A DNA stretch of 64,000 nucleotides from Robertkochia aurantiaca (GCF_020166495.1 NZ_JAINZS010000002.1:186001-250000); one strand, 5' to 3'. Shown: positions 53,122 to 61,701, counted from the first letter of the stretch. The notes: generated by a model from the letters alone, not told the origin. Made by a program: numbers and translations.

Positions 53122-53397
53122 CTACAAAATCCCATGCAACCACTGCACCAGGTCCCGTTCAAAGGCCCTGAGCAGGGTAACGAAAAGGATGCCGAAAATC
53201 ACAAAGAACCACGAATATTTCTGCTGCCTGATGATATAAAAACTGACCCCTGCCACCAATGCAAGAAGGCCGGCTATCACCAGGTTTGAGGGTGTCCACA
53301 TACGCGTACTTATAGCCGCATAAGCCTTAACCCCGGCGTAGAACAAACAGTAAATTCCGATGATCTTGGTAATAATGATCAGGTTACGTTCAGACAT
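53122..53397 (-). CDS. Small membrane protein, unknown
   Basis: 91 residues with three hydrophobic helices (LIIITKIIGIYCLFYAGVKAYAA, NLVIAGLLALVAGVSFYII and SWFFVIFGILFVTLLRAF). It starts two bases after the amidase stop codon, so the two are co-transcribed. I do not recognise a family. The 3' end is close to the tandem array at 53084. Confidence 0.65.
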   Translation of the reverse strand: MSERNLIIITKIIGIYCLFYAGVKAYAAISTRMWTPSNLVIAGLLALVAGVSFYIIRQQKYSWFFVIFGILFVTLLRAFERDLVQWLHGIL

Positions 53398-53398
53398 A

Positions 53399-55054
53399 TC
53401 ACTTATAATTTGCAGGGGTTTTACGCACCCCGGTTAGCTGTTCAAAAGCATAGGCCAGTCTGAACAATTTCGCTTCCTCCCTGCTCGCGGCTATAAAGGT
53501 CAGGCTTACAGGCTCACCGCTTGTTTTGTAACCCATGGGCACGGTAAGAGCCGGGTAATGGGCCACCGCAGCATAGGAAGCATGATAATTATTGATCGAT
53601 AGCACAGCATCCAGATCATGGGTTTCCATCGGGACATTAAAAAACTTACGTCCGTTCTCCTTCAAATTCTGCTTGATCACCTCCAGCTGCTCGGTAGTGG
53701 TCGAATCTGCCAGGATACCTTTGAAAATATCCTGATTATAGGGGGCCCTGATCAATGAATCCTTTTCGTTAAAGGCTACAATCTGTTGTATACTTCTTAA
53801 GCCAACCTCATTCGAAGCGGTTGATTCCAGGTATTTAGGAAGATCGTATTTCATATCGATATTGAGCAGCGTGAGAAATCCGTTCAGATTGACATCTTCA
53901 GGCGGATCGAACATGATTACCTCTGCCCCTGCCTCCCTGATCTTATCGAGAGTGGCAGCGTAGATGGAATCAGATTCCACCAGCGAATTGAAAGCTCCGA
54001 ATCGTTTCCCTTTTAGGGTGACGTCGCTCAATCCCGCAACGTAATCTTCGTCAGTGGTAAAGCTAAAGCCATCGTTCATATCTTCACCGGTCATCGCATT
54101 AAGCATAATGGCAGCATCTATCACATTCCGGGTCATGGGGCCCGGGGTATCGAGTGTGGAGGAGATCGGTACAATACCGCTGCGGCTGAGTAATCCGACC
54201 GTCGGCTTGAGTCCGACCACCGAATTTTGACTGGAGGGAGATAAGATCGATCCTGACGTCTCAGTACCTACAGCTGCAACCGCATAATTCGCTGCAACGG
54301 CCACTCCGCTTCCTGAGCTCGAACCTCCTGTTTCAAATACCATGGGGCCGTAAGGATTCAGCGTTTGGCCACCGATGGCTGAGTACCCCAGCGGACAACC
54401 CTCACAAAAATAATAGGCCCATTCACTGAGGTTTACCTTCCCGAGAATAAGCGCTCCCGCTTCCTTGAGTTGCCTGACGATAAAGGCATCTCCTGCAAAG
54501 TTGTCTTTTAGTGCCACGGCACCGGCAGTGGTAGGCATTCCTTCAGTGCCTATATTATCTTTCAGCATTATCGGTAAGCCGTAAATCGAAGCATAAGAGA
54601 CCTCCCCGCGTTCTTCGCGCATACGGTCCTTTTCAGCTGCCTGCTTCAGAATGTCAGGATTCAGGCTTATTACAGTATGTAAGGATGTTTCAGCATCTCC
54701 TTCATATTTGCGCATCCGCCACAGGTATACCAAACAGATCTCGCGATAGGTGATCTCACCGCTGGCTACCGACTCCTGTATCTCAGGAATACTCCTTTCA
54801 ATGACAAGCGGATAGAGTTTTTCATAGCTGTCTTCCCCGAATTTATCCAGAGCTTCTTCAAAAGTTATGAAGACAGAGGCTCTTTCCACCTTAGGACTCA
54901 GAACCTTAAAGCGCATGCGTTCATTCTCGTGTTGCTGTTGTTGTTCGAGCACTGATTTTTCATCAAAGGCTATGGCGACATCTGTCTTTTTTTCCTCCTG
55001 TTTACAGGAAACCGTTACTAATGTGATAAGCAGAATAAATATCGATTTTCTCAT
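53399..55054 (-). CDS. Amidase-signature family protein (lipoprotein)
   Basis: 551 residues, with lipobox LVTVSCKQE (Cys about 17). The amidase signature is complete: Lys in LPIMLKDNIG, then ETGGSSSGSGVAVAANYAVAAVGTETSGSILSP with the Ser-cisSer pair, and VGLKPTVGLLSRSGIVPIS. Family members hydrolyse amides such as aminoacyl or aryl amides. Export and lipidation suggest an envelope or outer-membrane location. An N-terminal extension of about 100 residues precedes the core. Substrate unknown. Confidence 0.92.
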   Translation of the reverse strand: MRKSIFILLITLVTVSCKQEEKKTDVAIAFDEKSVLEQQQQHENERMRFKVLSPKVERASVFITFEEALDKFGEDSYEKLYPLVIERSIPEIQESVASGEITYREICLVYLWRMRKYEGDAETSLHTVISLNPDILKQAAEKDRMREERGEVSYASIYGLPIMLKDNIGTEGMPTTAGAVALKDNFAGDAFIVRQLKEAGALILGKVNLSEWAYYFCEGCPLGYSAIGGQTLNPYGPMVFETGGSSSGSGVAVAANYAVAAVGTETSGSILSPSSQNSVVGLKPTVGLLSRSGIVPISSTLDTPGPMTRNVIDAAIMLNAMTGEDMNDGFSFTTDEDYVAGLSDVTLKGKRFGAFNSLVESDSIYAATLDKIREAGAEVIMFDPPEDVNLNGFLTLLNIDMKYDLPKYLESTASNEVGLRSIQQIVAFNEKDSLIRAPYNQDIFKGILADSTTTEQLEVIKQNLKENGRKFFNVPMETHDLDAVLSINNYHASYAAVAHYPALTVPMGYKTSGEPVSLTFIAASREEAKLFRLAYAFEQLTGVRKTPANYK

Positions 55055-55143
55055 TGGGTGGTTTTTTCTTAAAGATAAAAGTTTTCGCCGGAAAGGAAAA
55101 CGTATGCATCAGGATCAGCATGTATTCATGGTTATTGCTGATA

Positions 55144-55318
55144 AACCAACCCGCCCTGCAAACAGGGCACCCCTCCTTGGAAAGGAGGGAAAGGTCGTGT
55201 TCTTTTAGAATCATATCTGATAGTCTGTAAAACATCTATTTGATAACATGCGTTACCCTCCCCTTTTTTAAGGGAAGGTACCTGGAAGGCGGAGTGGTAG
55301 TCAGGGCTTTCAAATGAA
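55144..55318 (+). repeat. MITE-like dispersed repeat, copy 1
   Basis: Begins AACCAACCCGCC and ends near GGCGGAGTGGT (imperfect terminal inverted repeats). An internal palindrome is CCCCTCCTTGGAAAGGAGGG-like. A core of about 60 bp from 55204 is nearly identical to copy 2 from 63302. No open frame. Confidence 0.85.
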
Positions 55319-55416
55319 TTATCAAGAAATTTTTGTCATGCTTCTCTTGAGCCCCACTTCGACCCCCGATACTTCGGGCTCTGAATGACTTAGCTGGTGA
55401 GATGGTGAAGTGGTGA

Positions 55417-55480
55417 GGTAGTCAGGTAGTCAGGTAGTCAGGTAGTCAGGTAGTCAGGTAGTCAGGTAGTCAGGTAGTCA
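55417..55480. repeat. 8-bp tandem array, unit GGTAGTCA, 8 exact copies
   Basis: Eight perfect units in 64 bp. The unit differs by one base from the GGTGGTCA array at 63032-63071. Confidence 0.95.
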
Positions 55481-55711
55481 GATGGTATAACTTTGTAAAC
55501 CACATTCAGTGGGGTGAAGCAATCTTTCAACTATTAAACTGATTATGGATTTTAAACCTACATACCCCCCATAACTCCATACCTTCATAACCATACGACA
55601 AGTCAGGTAGTCAGGTAGTCAGATGGTACGTCTTTGCGAACCACATTCAATGGGGTGAAGCAATCTTTCAACTATTAAACTGATAATGGATTTTGCACCT
55701 ACATACCCTCA
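55460..55711 (+). repeat. Pair of about 100-bp imperfect direct repeats
   Basis: A block containing AGATGGTA...ACCACATTCA.TGGGGTGAAG...CAACTATTAAACTGAT.ATGGATTTT occurs at 55480 and again at 55621, offset 141 bp with a few substitutions. Each copy is preceded by GGTAGTCA units and followed by CCTACATACCC, so the duplication includes the array edge. Confidence 0.85.
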
Positions 55712-55869
55712 TACCCCCATCACCCCATACCCCCATAACTCCATACCGACTTCCCTATTTACCCGTTTACCCATTTCCCTGATATTCCTCCGACAAAGCG
55801 CACCACATATCCCGAAAAAAATTTCAATTTCCTTAAATTCAATATTTTAGTGTAAGACAATCTTGACGT

Positions 55870-56724
55870 ATGATCCACTATTTTAAAAAGCCCATCTTTC
55901 AGATCCTTTTCTTTGGTATTCTCCTCGGAATCGTTCTCATACTGATATACGGAGCCAGGCAACCTGAGATGAAAGACCGGAAGATCGTGATCGATGATGC
56001 AGACCTGGCACATATGATCGCCGGCTGGCAACGAACCTGGAAGCGCATGCCCTCAAAAAAGGAACTGCAGGGCATCATGAATGCCTACGTCAGGGATGAA
56101 GTCGTTTACCGGGAAGCCCTGAACCAGGACATGGATGAAAACAACGCCACGGTAAGAAGGGCGCTGATCTCTCAGATGGATATGCTGGCGGAAGGACAGG
56201 GCGCAGAAAAACCGATCACTGCCGAAGATATACAGGCATATTATGATCTTCGGAAGGAGCGATTTATGGCACCTCCCTATATTAAATTTCACCAGGTATA
56301 TTTTAAAAATAACGACTCCGACAGTTTGCTTCTTTATCAAAAGGCAGAACAATGGAATCTGGAGAACCTGCCCCCTGAGAAAGCTGCCTCCGAAGGGAAC
56401 TCATCTATGCTGCCACCACGTATGAACCTGCAAACAGCTGAGGCGATCGACAGGGAATTTGGAACCGGCTTTTCAGACAAACTCCTTCAACTTCCGGAAG
56501 ATCAATGGTCAGGGCCCGTTAATTCCGGCTTTGGATCTCACCTCATCTATTTAGATACCATAGTTCCTGCCCGGTTACTTTCTTTGGAACAGGTTGAAGA
56601 TGAGATCATCGATATGTTGAAATATGAAGAAAAACAGGCAGCCAAAGAACAGTTCTACACCGAACTCCTGCAACAATATGAGATCATATACCAGGGTGTT
56701 TCGAAAGATCTCTTGAATGAATAA
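55870..56724 (+). CDS. Membrane-anchored parvulin-type peptidyl-prolyl isomerase
   Basis: 284 residues. An N-terminal transmembrane helix (IFQILFFGILLGIVLILIYG) anchors a periplasmic part. A SurA-like helical region (AYVRDEVVYREALNQDMDENNATVRRALISQMDML) precedes a divergent PpiC domain from about 135 (IKFHQVYFKN... to SGPVNSGFGSHLIYLD). Likely folds or chaperones envelope proteins of the same operon. First of five genes whose reading frames all overlap (8 bp with the next). It starts right after a repeat-rich non-coding region. Confidence 0.85.
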   Translation: MIHYFKKPIFQILFFGILLGIVLILIYGARQPEMKDRKIVIDDADLAHMIAGWQRTWKRMPSKKELQGIMNAYVRDEVVYREALNQDMDENNATVRRALISQMDMLAEGQGAEKPITAEDIQAYYDLRKERFMAPPYIKFHQVYFKNNDSDSLLLYQKAEQWNLENLPPEKAASEGNSSMLPPRMNLQTAEAIDREFGTGFSDKLLQLPEDQWSGPVNSGFGSHLIYLDTIVPARLLSLEQVEDEIIDMLKYEEKQAAKEQFYTELLQQYEIIYQGVSKDLLNE

Positions 56725-58870
56725 GTATATCAGACAAAATATCAAGGTCCTCATGCTGCTGTTCAGCATGCTTTCACCCTTCATTTCGAGTGCCGATATC
56801 ACCTATCCTGCTCGACTGGAAATGCAGGAGGTGGAACCGGGTATCTTCGAAGTTTACTTTGTATTACCCGTCATCAACGGGAAAGTATTAAAAGCCTACC
56901 CTGTATTCCCTGATTTTTGCCAGGCTATCAGTGAACCTGAAATCAGCGGTAATGCATTTGTCAAGGAAATGAAATGGAAGCTGCAATGCTCAACTCAACG
57001 GCTGTATGGAGAAAATATTGGTATTAGCGGCCTCCTGGGTAGTCAGATCAACATCATTGTTGAGATCAGTACCCTCGAAGGAAGAAATTATAAGGCCACT
57101 CTGAGTCCGTCATCGGCCTATTTCAACATCCCCCAACCGCCTTCTCTGTTCAGCCTGGCTTCCGATGGCTTTATAAGCGGCGTACAAATGACAGTGGCAT
57201 CACTCGTTTTTGTGTTGCTCTTTCTGGTGCTTTTCATTACGAAAAGGAAGAGGTTGTTTGTTTTTATCCTTCCGGTGGGTATCGGACTTGCCGCAGGCTA
57301 TCTTTTGACCCAATCTGAACTTTTAAGAACACCGGGGTGGCTATTCGAAACCGCGGCTCTGATGGTATCATTTCTGCTCATCACCGACTACCTGGCATTC
57401 AGTAATCGCCTGTACCGCAATAAACGGGTCTTCGTGGCTATGATCATTTGTTCTGCCCTTTTTGGTGCAGACCAGGCAGATGCGTTGACTGTCACCGGCT
57501 ATACCTCATTCGAACTGGTCTCACAACTCCTTTTTGTCCTTACAGGAGCGATAAGCGGACTGGTATTACTCTTTCTGCTTTTCAGCCAAGGACTTACTCT
57601 GATCAGCCTCTTTTCTGATACCAGTGAAGCATTCATAAGGAGAACCCTGACTTTCCTGGGGATACTTACAACAGGGGTGCTGGTCTATCACCTGAGCCTT
57701 TTCTGGAAAACCCCTTCACTCTTCAGTCCGGTTCCTGAGTTCATGTGGACGGCAGCAGCGATAATTATCATTGCCAGTTCTATGACAGGAACTCATGAGA
57801 AAAATAATTACGAATCATTTATAACACTAAGTTTTGTAACAGGTTTTATACTGGGCATTTCCGGGTGGTCTGTACCCTACCTTCCGGAATTTACTCTGGC
57901 TGCAGGGGGAATATTGCTGATTCTTATTTTAACAAATAGTTCGAAGGCAATGTTATTAAATACTATACTCATTTCCTTTTTCGGTCTTGGCTCTGGGATG
58001 TTTCTCATCAATCATGCAACAGAGCAACTGTCTTTTCCGGTAGCCAGGTCTGTTGAAATAAGCTTTATTATCATCCTGATCATTTCTCTGTCTGTTCCTT
58101 TACTTAAGGCATTGCTTCCGGAGGAAAAAACAAAGGGTTTCAGAATTTTCTCAAAGGTGATTGTCATGATTTTCGTGGGAGGGTTGTTGTTAACAGTTCT
58201 TGGAATGACAGGAAGTGTTATACCCGTTTCGCTTTCCTTCCCGGTTATCGATCTGCCTTTAGTATCCCTGGCCTGCCTGCTGGCAGCTGTTTACTGGTGG
58301 CCACGGTCAAACAGGATCCGCAGAGACCTGGGAGTAAAACGATCAAAACCAACCGCTTCCATGTCACTGATCGTTGCAGCCGTTTGTTTCCTTCCCCTGA
58401 CAACTGGCATCAAGAACCCCTGGTTCGACAGCGGAAATATGGATCATGAACAGCTCAGACAGGTCATGCAACAAGTGCTGTCTGACACTTATTCGGCTTT
58501 CAACATTAAAGATGAGGAACGGTTGTTCGAAGCTTTGTCGTCAAGGGTTGATGAGCAATTGCTTGACAACATTTACCTTGACAGTCGCCGCAGGTTAACC
58601 ATGGGATTAAGAGAAGGCGCAGAAGTCAGGGTTGAAAATGTCAATATTGAAAGGCTGGGTGAAACCCTGGATGACTCCCCTGAATCAGCATTTAGTTATC
58701 CCGCTGCATGGACGGTCACCGCCCGGGTAAAACACCTGAAGCATATTCATTACCGCAAAAACCGATATACCGGAACCATCGAACTGAAAAGCATAGATAA
58801 TACATGGAAGATCTCAAAGATCATACTCAACTCAGAAGACCGGGAAGTGATTCCGGCATCCACCCTGTGA
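56717..58870 (+). CDS. Large HupE/UreJ-like membrane protein with extra C-terminal domain
   Basis: 717 residues. After a signal peptide (ending ISSAD), an N-terminal periplasmic beta domain (about 28-145; LEMQEVEPGIFEVYFVLPVINGKVLKAYPVFPDFC) matches the exported domain of HupE/UreJ-type proteins. A membrane region (about 160-565) has roughly 14 helices, far more than the usual HupE. A soluble 145-residue C-terminal domain follows (from about 570; DHEQLRQVMQQVLSDTYSAFNIKDEERLFEALSSRVDEQL). The HxxxxDH metal motif of HupE is absent. Overlaps the parvulin gene by 8 bp and the ATPase start by 4 bp. Transport function uncertain. Confidence 0.72.
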   Translation: MNKYIRQNIKVLMLLFSMLSPFISSADITYPARLEMQEVEPGIFEVYFVLPVINGKVLKAYPVFPDFCQAISEPEISGNAFVKEMKWKLQCSTQRLYGENIGISGLLGSQINIIVEISTLEGRNYKATLSPSSAYFNIPQPPSLFSLASDGFISGVQMTVASLVFVLLFLVLFITKRKRLFVFILPVGIGLAAGYLLTQSELLRTPGWLFETAALMVSFLLITDYLAFSNRLYRNKRVFVAMIICSALFGADQADALTVTGYTSFELVSQLLFVLTGAISGLVLLFLLFSQGLTLISLFSDTSEAFIRRTLTFLGILTTGVLVYHLSLFWKTPSLFSPVPEFMWTAAAIIIIASSMTGTHEKNNYESFITLSFVTGFILGISGWSVPYLPEFTLAAGGILLILILTNSSKAMLLNTILISFFGLGSGMFLINHATEQLSFPVARSVEISFIIILIISLSVPLLKALLPEEKTKGFRIFSKVIVMIFVGGLLLTVLGMTGSVIPVSLSFPVIDLPLVSLACLLAAVYWWPRSNRIRRDLGVKRSKPTASMSLIVAAVCFLPLTTGIKNPWFDSGNMDHEQLRQVMQQVLSDTYSAFNIKDEERLFEALSSRVDEQLLDNIYLDSRRRLTMGLREGAEVRVENVNIERLGETLDDSPESAFSYPAAWTVTARVKHLKHIHYRKNRYTGTIELKSIDNTWKISKIILNSEDREVIPASTL

Positions 58871-59532
58871 TTCGATGTGAAAAGGTGTGTTTCTCTTATG
58901 GAGATACGTTTTCGATGAAACTCAGGGATCTGCAGGTATCCAGAGGGAAGCGCCTTATCCTGACGGGGCCCAGCGGTTGCGGCAAAACCACCTTTATCAA
59001 AATTCTCGCCGGGATCCTGCCGGCAGATTCCGGGAAGATAGTTATAGACAAACTCGATCTTACCAGTTACAGCCAAAAAGAATTACAGGATCTTCGCTTA
59101 ATGAAAATAGGGCTGGTTTTCCAGGAATTCGAATTACTGGAATATCTGAGCGTTATCGACAACGTTCTGCTACCCCTTCGCATCAATCCCGTTCTTTCCT
59201 TAACCGATGAATCAAAAGACAGGGCACTCCTCTTGCTCGACAAGGTCGGTCTCAGGGATAAGGCTGGACGGTACCCCAGGAAACTTTCTCAGGGAGAGCG
59301 GCAACGGGTGGCCATCTGCCGGTCGATGATCGCGAACCCGGACCTGCTGTTATACGATGAACCAACCGCCAATCTCGATGCGCGTAACCGTGATATTATT
59401 CTCGAACTGATCATCGAATATTGCCGGGAGAATCATGCCACCCTGCTCATGGTATCACACGACCGGGAAATCTTCCCCTCCTTTGATGAAATACTGTATA
59501 TGAACGAATTACAAACCGCCTCTGATGAATGA
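58867..59532 (+). CDS. ABC transporter ATP-binding protein, LolD/MacB type
   Basis: 221 residues from a GTG in a GTGA overlap with the upstream stop; an ATG 21 codons earlier (58804) would cause a 67-bp overlap and add a non-homologous tail. Walker A is GPSGCGKTT, the Q-loop is VFQEFELLEYLSVIDNVLLPL, the signature is LSQGERQRV, Walker B is LLLYDEPTANLD, and the H-loop is MVSHD. This is the MacB/LolD/FtsE class, which works with FtsX-like permeases in mechanotransmission rather than classical transport. It pairs with the permease encoded next. Confidence 0.88.
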   Translation: MIRCEKVCFSYGDTFSMKLRDLQVSRGKRLILTGPSGCGKTTFIKILAGILPADSGKIVIDKLDLTSYSQKELQDLRLMKIGLVFQEFELLEYLSVIDNVLLPLRINPVLSLTDESKDRALLLLDKVGLRDKAGRYPRKLSQGERQRVAICRSMIANPDLLLYDEPTANLDARNRDIILELIIEYCRENHATLLMVSHDREIFPSFDEILYMNELQTASDE

Positions 59533-60703
59533 TAGTTTGTATTTAGCATGGAATTACCTGAAATACCACTGGCGAAAGACCTGTTTACTGGTCCTGGCAA
59601 TCAGCCTGGTGATATTTATACCCTTTGCCTTGAATTACTTCACAAGTAAAGGCTCTGAGCGTATGAGAATCAGGGCCGGATCCACTCCGCTGCTCATCGG
59701 CTCTGAGGGAAGTGCCACCGATCTTTGCCTGAGTTCGCTCTATTTCAGAAAACCGGATCTCCCGGCCCTGCCCTATTCAAAAGTACTGGAACTTGAAAAG
59801 GAGGGCCTTGCTCATCCCATCCCCATGAATCTTGAATACCGGGTAAAGGAACAACCCATAGTAGGCACCAGCAATGACTATTTCACCATGAGAAATACCG
59901 AATTTGCCCTGGGAAGACCCATGGCCATTATCGGTGAGTGTGTACTGGGTGCTGAAGCCGCCGACAAACTTAAGGTCAACATCGGAGATGCGGTGATCTC
60001 CTCACCGGCGGGTGCCTTTGACGTTGCCGGTAGTTTCCCTCTAAAAATGACAGTGACCGGCATCCTAAAACCCACCAATACGGCAGACGATGAAGCGGTA
60101 TTCACCGATCTGAAAACCACATGGGTCATATCAGGAAAAGCACATGGTCACGATGACCTGGCCACTTCGGGAAGCGACAGCCTGCTGTTGTCAAAAAACG
60201 ACAGCGTGGCAATAGCCAGCAAAGCCGTACTCTCCTATACCGAAATTACTCCTGCAAACATCAATTCCTTTCACTTTCACGGGAACCCCGATGACTACCC
60301 GGTGAGTGCCATTATCGCTTTGCCCCTGGATAAGAAATCAGAACTGATGCTCAGGGGCAGGTTTGAAACAGAAGACCGGAGCGCTCAGGTGATTGTTCCT
60401 TCTGAGGTGATGGAAAGACTCCTGGAAACTGTGGTCTCGGTGAAAGAGATCATCACGCTGGCAGCAATTTCCATAGGACTTGCAACCCTGGTTATTACTT
60501 TGATGGTATTTGCCCTTTCTGTGAGACTGCGAAAAAAAGAGATAAAAACACTTAAAGATATAGGAGCTGCCCCGGGAAGGATCAAAAGTGTTCTGAGCCT
60601 GGAAGTCCTTCTTGTATTCACCCTCAGCTTTGGCTTAACAGCAGTCTACCTGCTTTTGATCAATAATTTCGGTTTAAGACTATTAGAAAATTTCATACAA
60701 TGA
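59525..60703 (+). CDS. FtsX/MacB-like ABC permease
   Basis: 392 residues. One N-terminal transmembrane helix (KTCLLVLAISLVIFIPFALNYF), a periplasmic domain of about 250 residues (roughly 40-295) and three C-terminal helices (EIITLAAISIGLATLVITLMVFALSV; LSLEVLLVFTLSFGLTAVYLLL) reproduce MacB topology. GKAHGHDD and FHFHG are small His clusters in the periplasmic part. A conserved KKEIKTLKDIGAAPGRIKSVLSLE loop contacts the ATPase. Overlaps the ATPase gene by 8 bp and the metal-binding gene by 4 bp (ATGA). Confidence 0.87.
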   Translation: MNDSLYLAWNYLKYHWRKTCLLVLAISLVIFIPFALNYFTSKGSERMRIRAGSTPLLIGSEGSATDLCLSSLYFRKPDLPALPYSKVLELEKEGLAHPIPMNLEYRVKEQPIVGTSNDYFTMRNTEFALGRPMAIIGECVLGAEAADKLKVNIGDAVISSPAGAFDVAGSFPLKMTVTGILKPTNTADDEAVFTDLKTTWVISGKAHGHDDLATSGSDSLLLSKNDSVAIASKAVLSYTEITPANINSFHFHGNPDDYPVSAIIALPLDKKSELMLRGRFETEDRSAQVIVPSEVMERLLETVVSVKEIITLAAISIGLATLVITLMVFALSVRLRKKEIKTLKDIGAAPGRIKSVLSLEVLLVFTLSFGLTAVYLLLINNFGLRLLENFIQ

Positions 60704-61626
60704 AAACATTAATTAAATGGCTCGCATTTTCACTTCTTCTGGTGGGAAGCTGCAAATCAGAGAAAAAGAGTGACCCAACCTCAATTGTCTCCGGAGAGAA
60801 ACCGGTGGTTTATGTGAGCAATTATCCTATTTACTTCTTCGCGTCAGAAATAGCAGGAGAAAACATCGAGCTACGATTCCCGGCTGCAGAACTATCAGAT
60901 CCTTCTGTGTGGAATCCGGTAGCCGACACCATTGCACAGATGCAATCGGCCGATCTTATCCTGGTCAACGGAGCTTCGTTCGAGTCCTGGTTAATGAATG
61001 TAAGCCTCCCACAGCAGGCTGTGGTAAATACCAGTCAGGAGTTTTCAGAGCGATTGCTTTCGGGTGGAAAAACCTTCACCCATAGTCATGGCGATGAGGG
61101 TGAGCACCAACATGAAGGAACCGCCTTTACCACATGGCTCAACCTTGAGCTGGCAGCGAAACAGGCAGAATCGGTAAAGGAAGCCCTCACCAGGCTACAC
61201 CCGGAAAAAAAGAGTGTCTTCGAGGAGAATTACCGAAAGTTAGCCGGTGACCTGATGCAACTGCACAAAGAATTTCAGCATACTGTGGCAGGTAAAAACG
61301 ATAAGACAATGGTATTCTCTCACCCGGTATACCAGTACCTTGAAGATGCGTATGGCATTCAGGGGAAAAGCCTGCACTGGGAACCTGATACACCGCTTGA
61401 CCACGACATGCTGCATGAGATCGGGCATCTTCAAAAAGATCACCGTATTGAATATGTAATCTGGGAGGGAGAACCGCTGGCAGAAAATGTGGAAAAGCTA
61501 AAGAAAATGGGGATTCAAAGCGTGGTGATCACTCCTATGGGAGGTGCTGCAGACCAAACCAACTTCATGGAGGGGATGCGAAAAAACCTGGAGGCCCTGA
61601 AGGAAGTTTATGGTATTAGAGAGTAG
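60700..61626 (+). CDS. ZnuA-like metal-binding lipoprotein (cluster A-I)
   Basis: 308 residues with lipobox LLVGSCKSE (Cys about 18). Cluster A-I (TroA/ZnuA) fold: VVYVSNYPIYFFASEIAGENIELRFPAAELSDPSVWNP, then LILVNGASFESWL, and a His/Asp/Glu-rich loop THSHGDEGEHQHEGTAF (about 127-143), as in zinc-specific ZnuA. VFSHPVYQYLEDAYG (about 205) and IEYVIWEGEPLAENVEKLKKMG supply further ligand regions. It is encoded with an FtsX-like permease, not a ZnuB-type one. The canonical ligand H-x-x-D of ZnuA helix 2 is replaced by SDPSVW. The stop codon lies in a 7-bp tandem repeat. Confidence 0.88.
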   Translation: MKTLIKWLAFSLLLVGSCKSEKKSDPTSIVSGEKPVVYVSNYPIYFFASEIAGENIELRFPAAELSDPSVWNPVADTIAQMQSADLILVNGASFESWLMNVSLPQQAVVNTSQEFSERLLSGGKTFTHSHGDEGEHQHEGTAFTTWLNLELAAKQAESVKEALTRLHPEKKSVFEENYRKLAGDLMQLHKEFQHTVAGKNDKTMVFSHPVYQYLEDAYGIQGKSLHWEPDTPLDHDMLHEIGHLQKDHRIEYVIWEGEPLAENVEKLKKMGIQSVVITPMGGAADQTNFMEGMRKNLEALKEVYGIRE

Positions 61627-61667
61627 AGAGTATAGAGTAGAGAGTAGAGAGTAGAGAGTAGAGAGTA
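61619..61667. repeat. 7-bp tandem array, unit GAGAGTA, 7 copies
   Basis: Seven adjacent heptamers, one variant. The first contains the stop codon of the ZnuA-like gene, so the repeat starts inside the reading frame. The left end of the IS3 element is 10 bp further. Confidence 0.92.
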
Positions 61668-61701
61668 TGAGCATGCCTGAATAAGGTTACCCTATTTCGG
61701 G

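Larger units (their letters stand above)
55055..55869. other. 815-bp intergenic region rich in repeats, no gene
   Basis: Between the divergent amidase and parvulin genes no open frame looks coding. It holds a MITE-like repeat (55144-55318), an 8-copy octamer array (55417-55480) and a pair of about 100-bp imperfect direct repeats (55460-55711). It ends in C-rich ACCCCCAT-like text shared with 63.5 kb. Confidence 0.8.

Noticed and set aside
55417-55480. CRISPR-like array
   Set aside because: Units are 8 bp and contiguous, with no spacers and no cas genes nearby; it is a plain tandem repeat. The same holds for the other arrays at 52.9-63.6 kb.
58804-58866. ATG start for the LolD-like ATPase
   Set aside because: It would overlap the upstream gene by 67 bp and add residues without similarity to the family; the GTGA overlap start fits the pattern of the operon.
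58867-61626. Ordinary ZnuABC zinc importer
   Set aside because: The permease has MacB/FtsX topology (one helix, large periplasmic domain, three helices) and the ATPase is LolD-like; no ZnuB-type permease is present.
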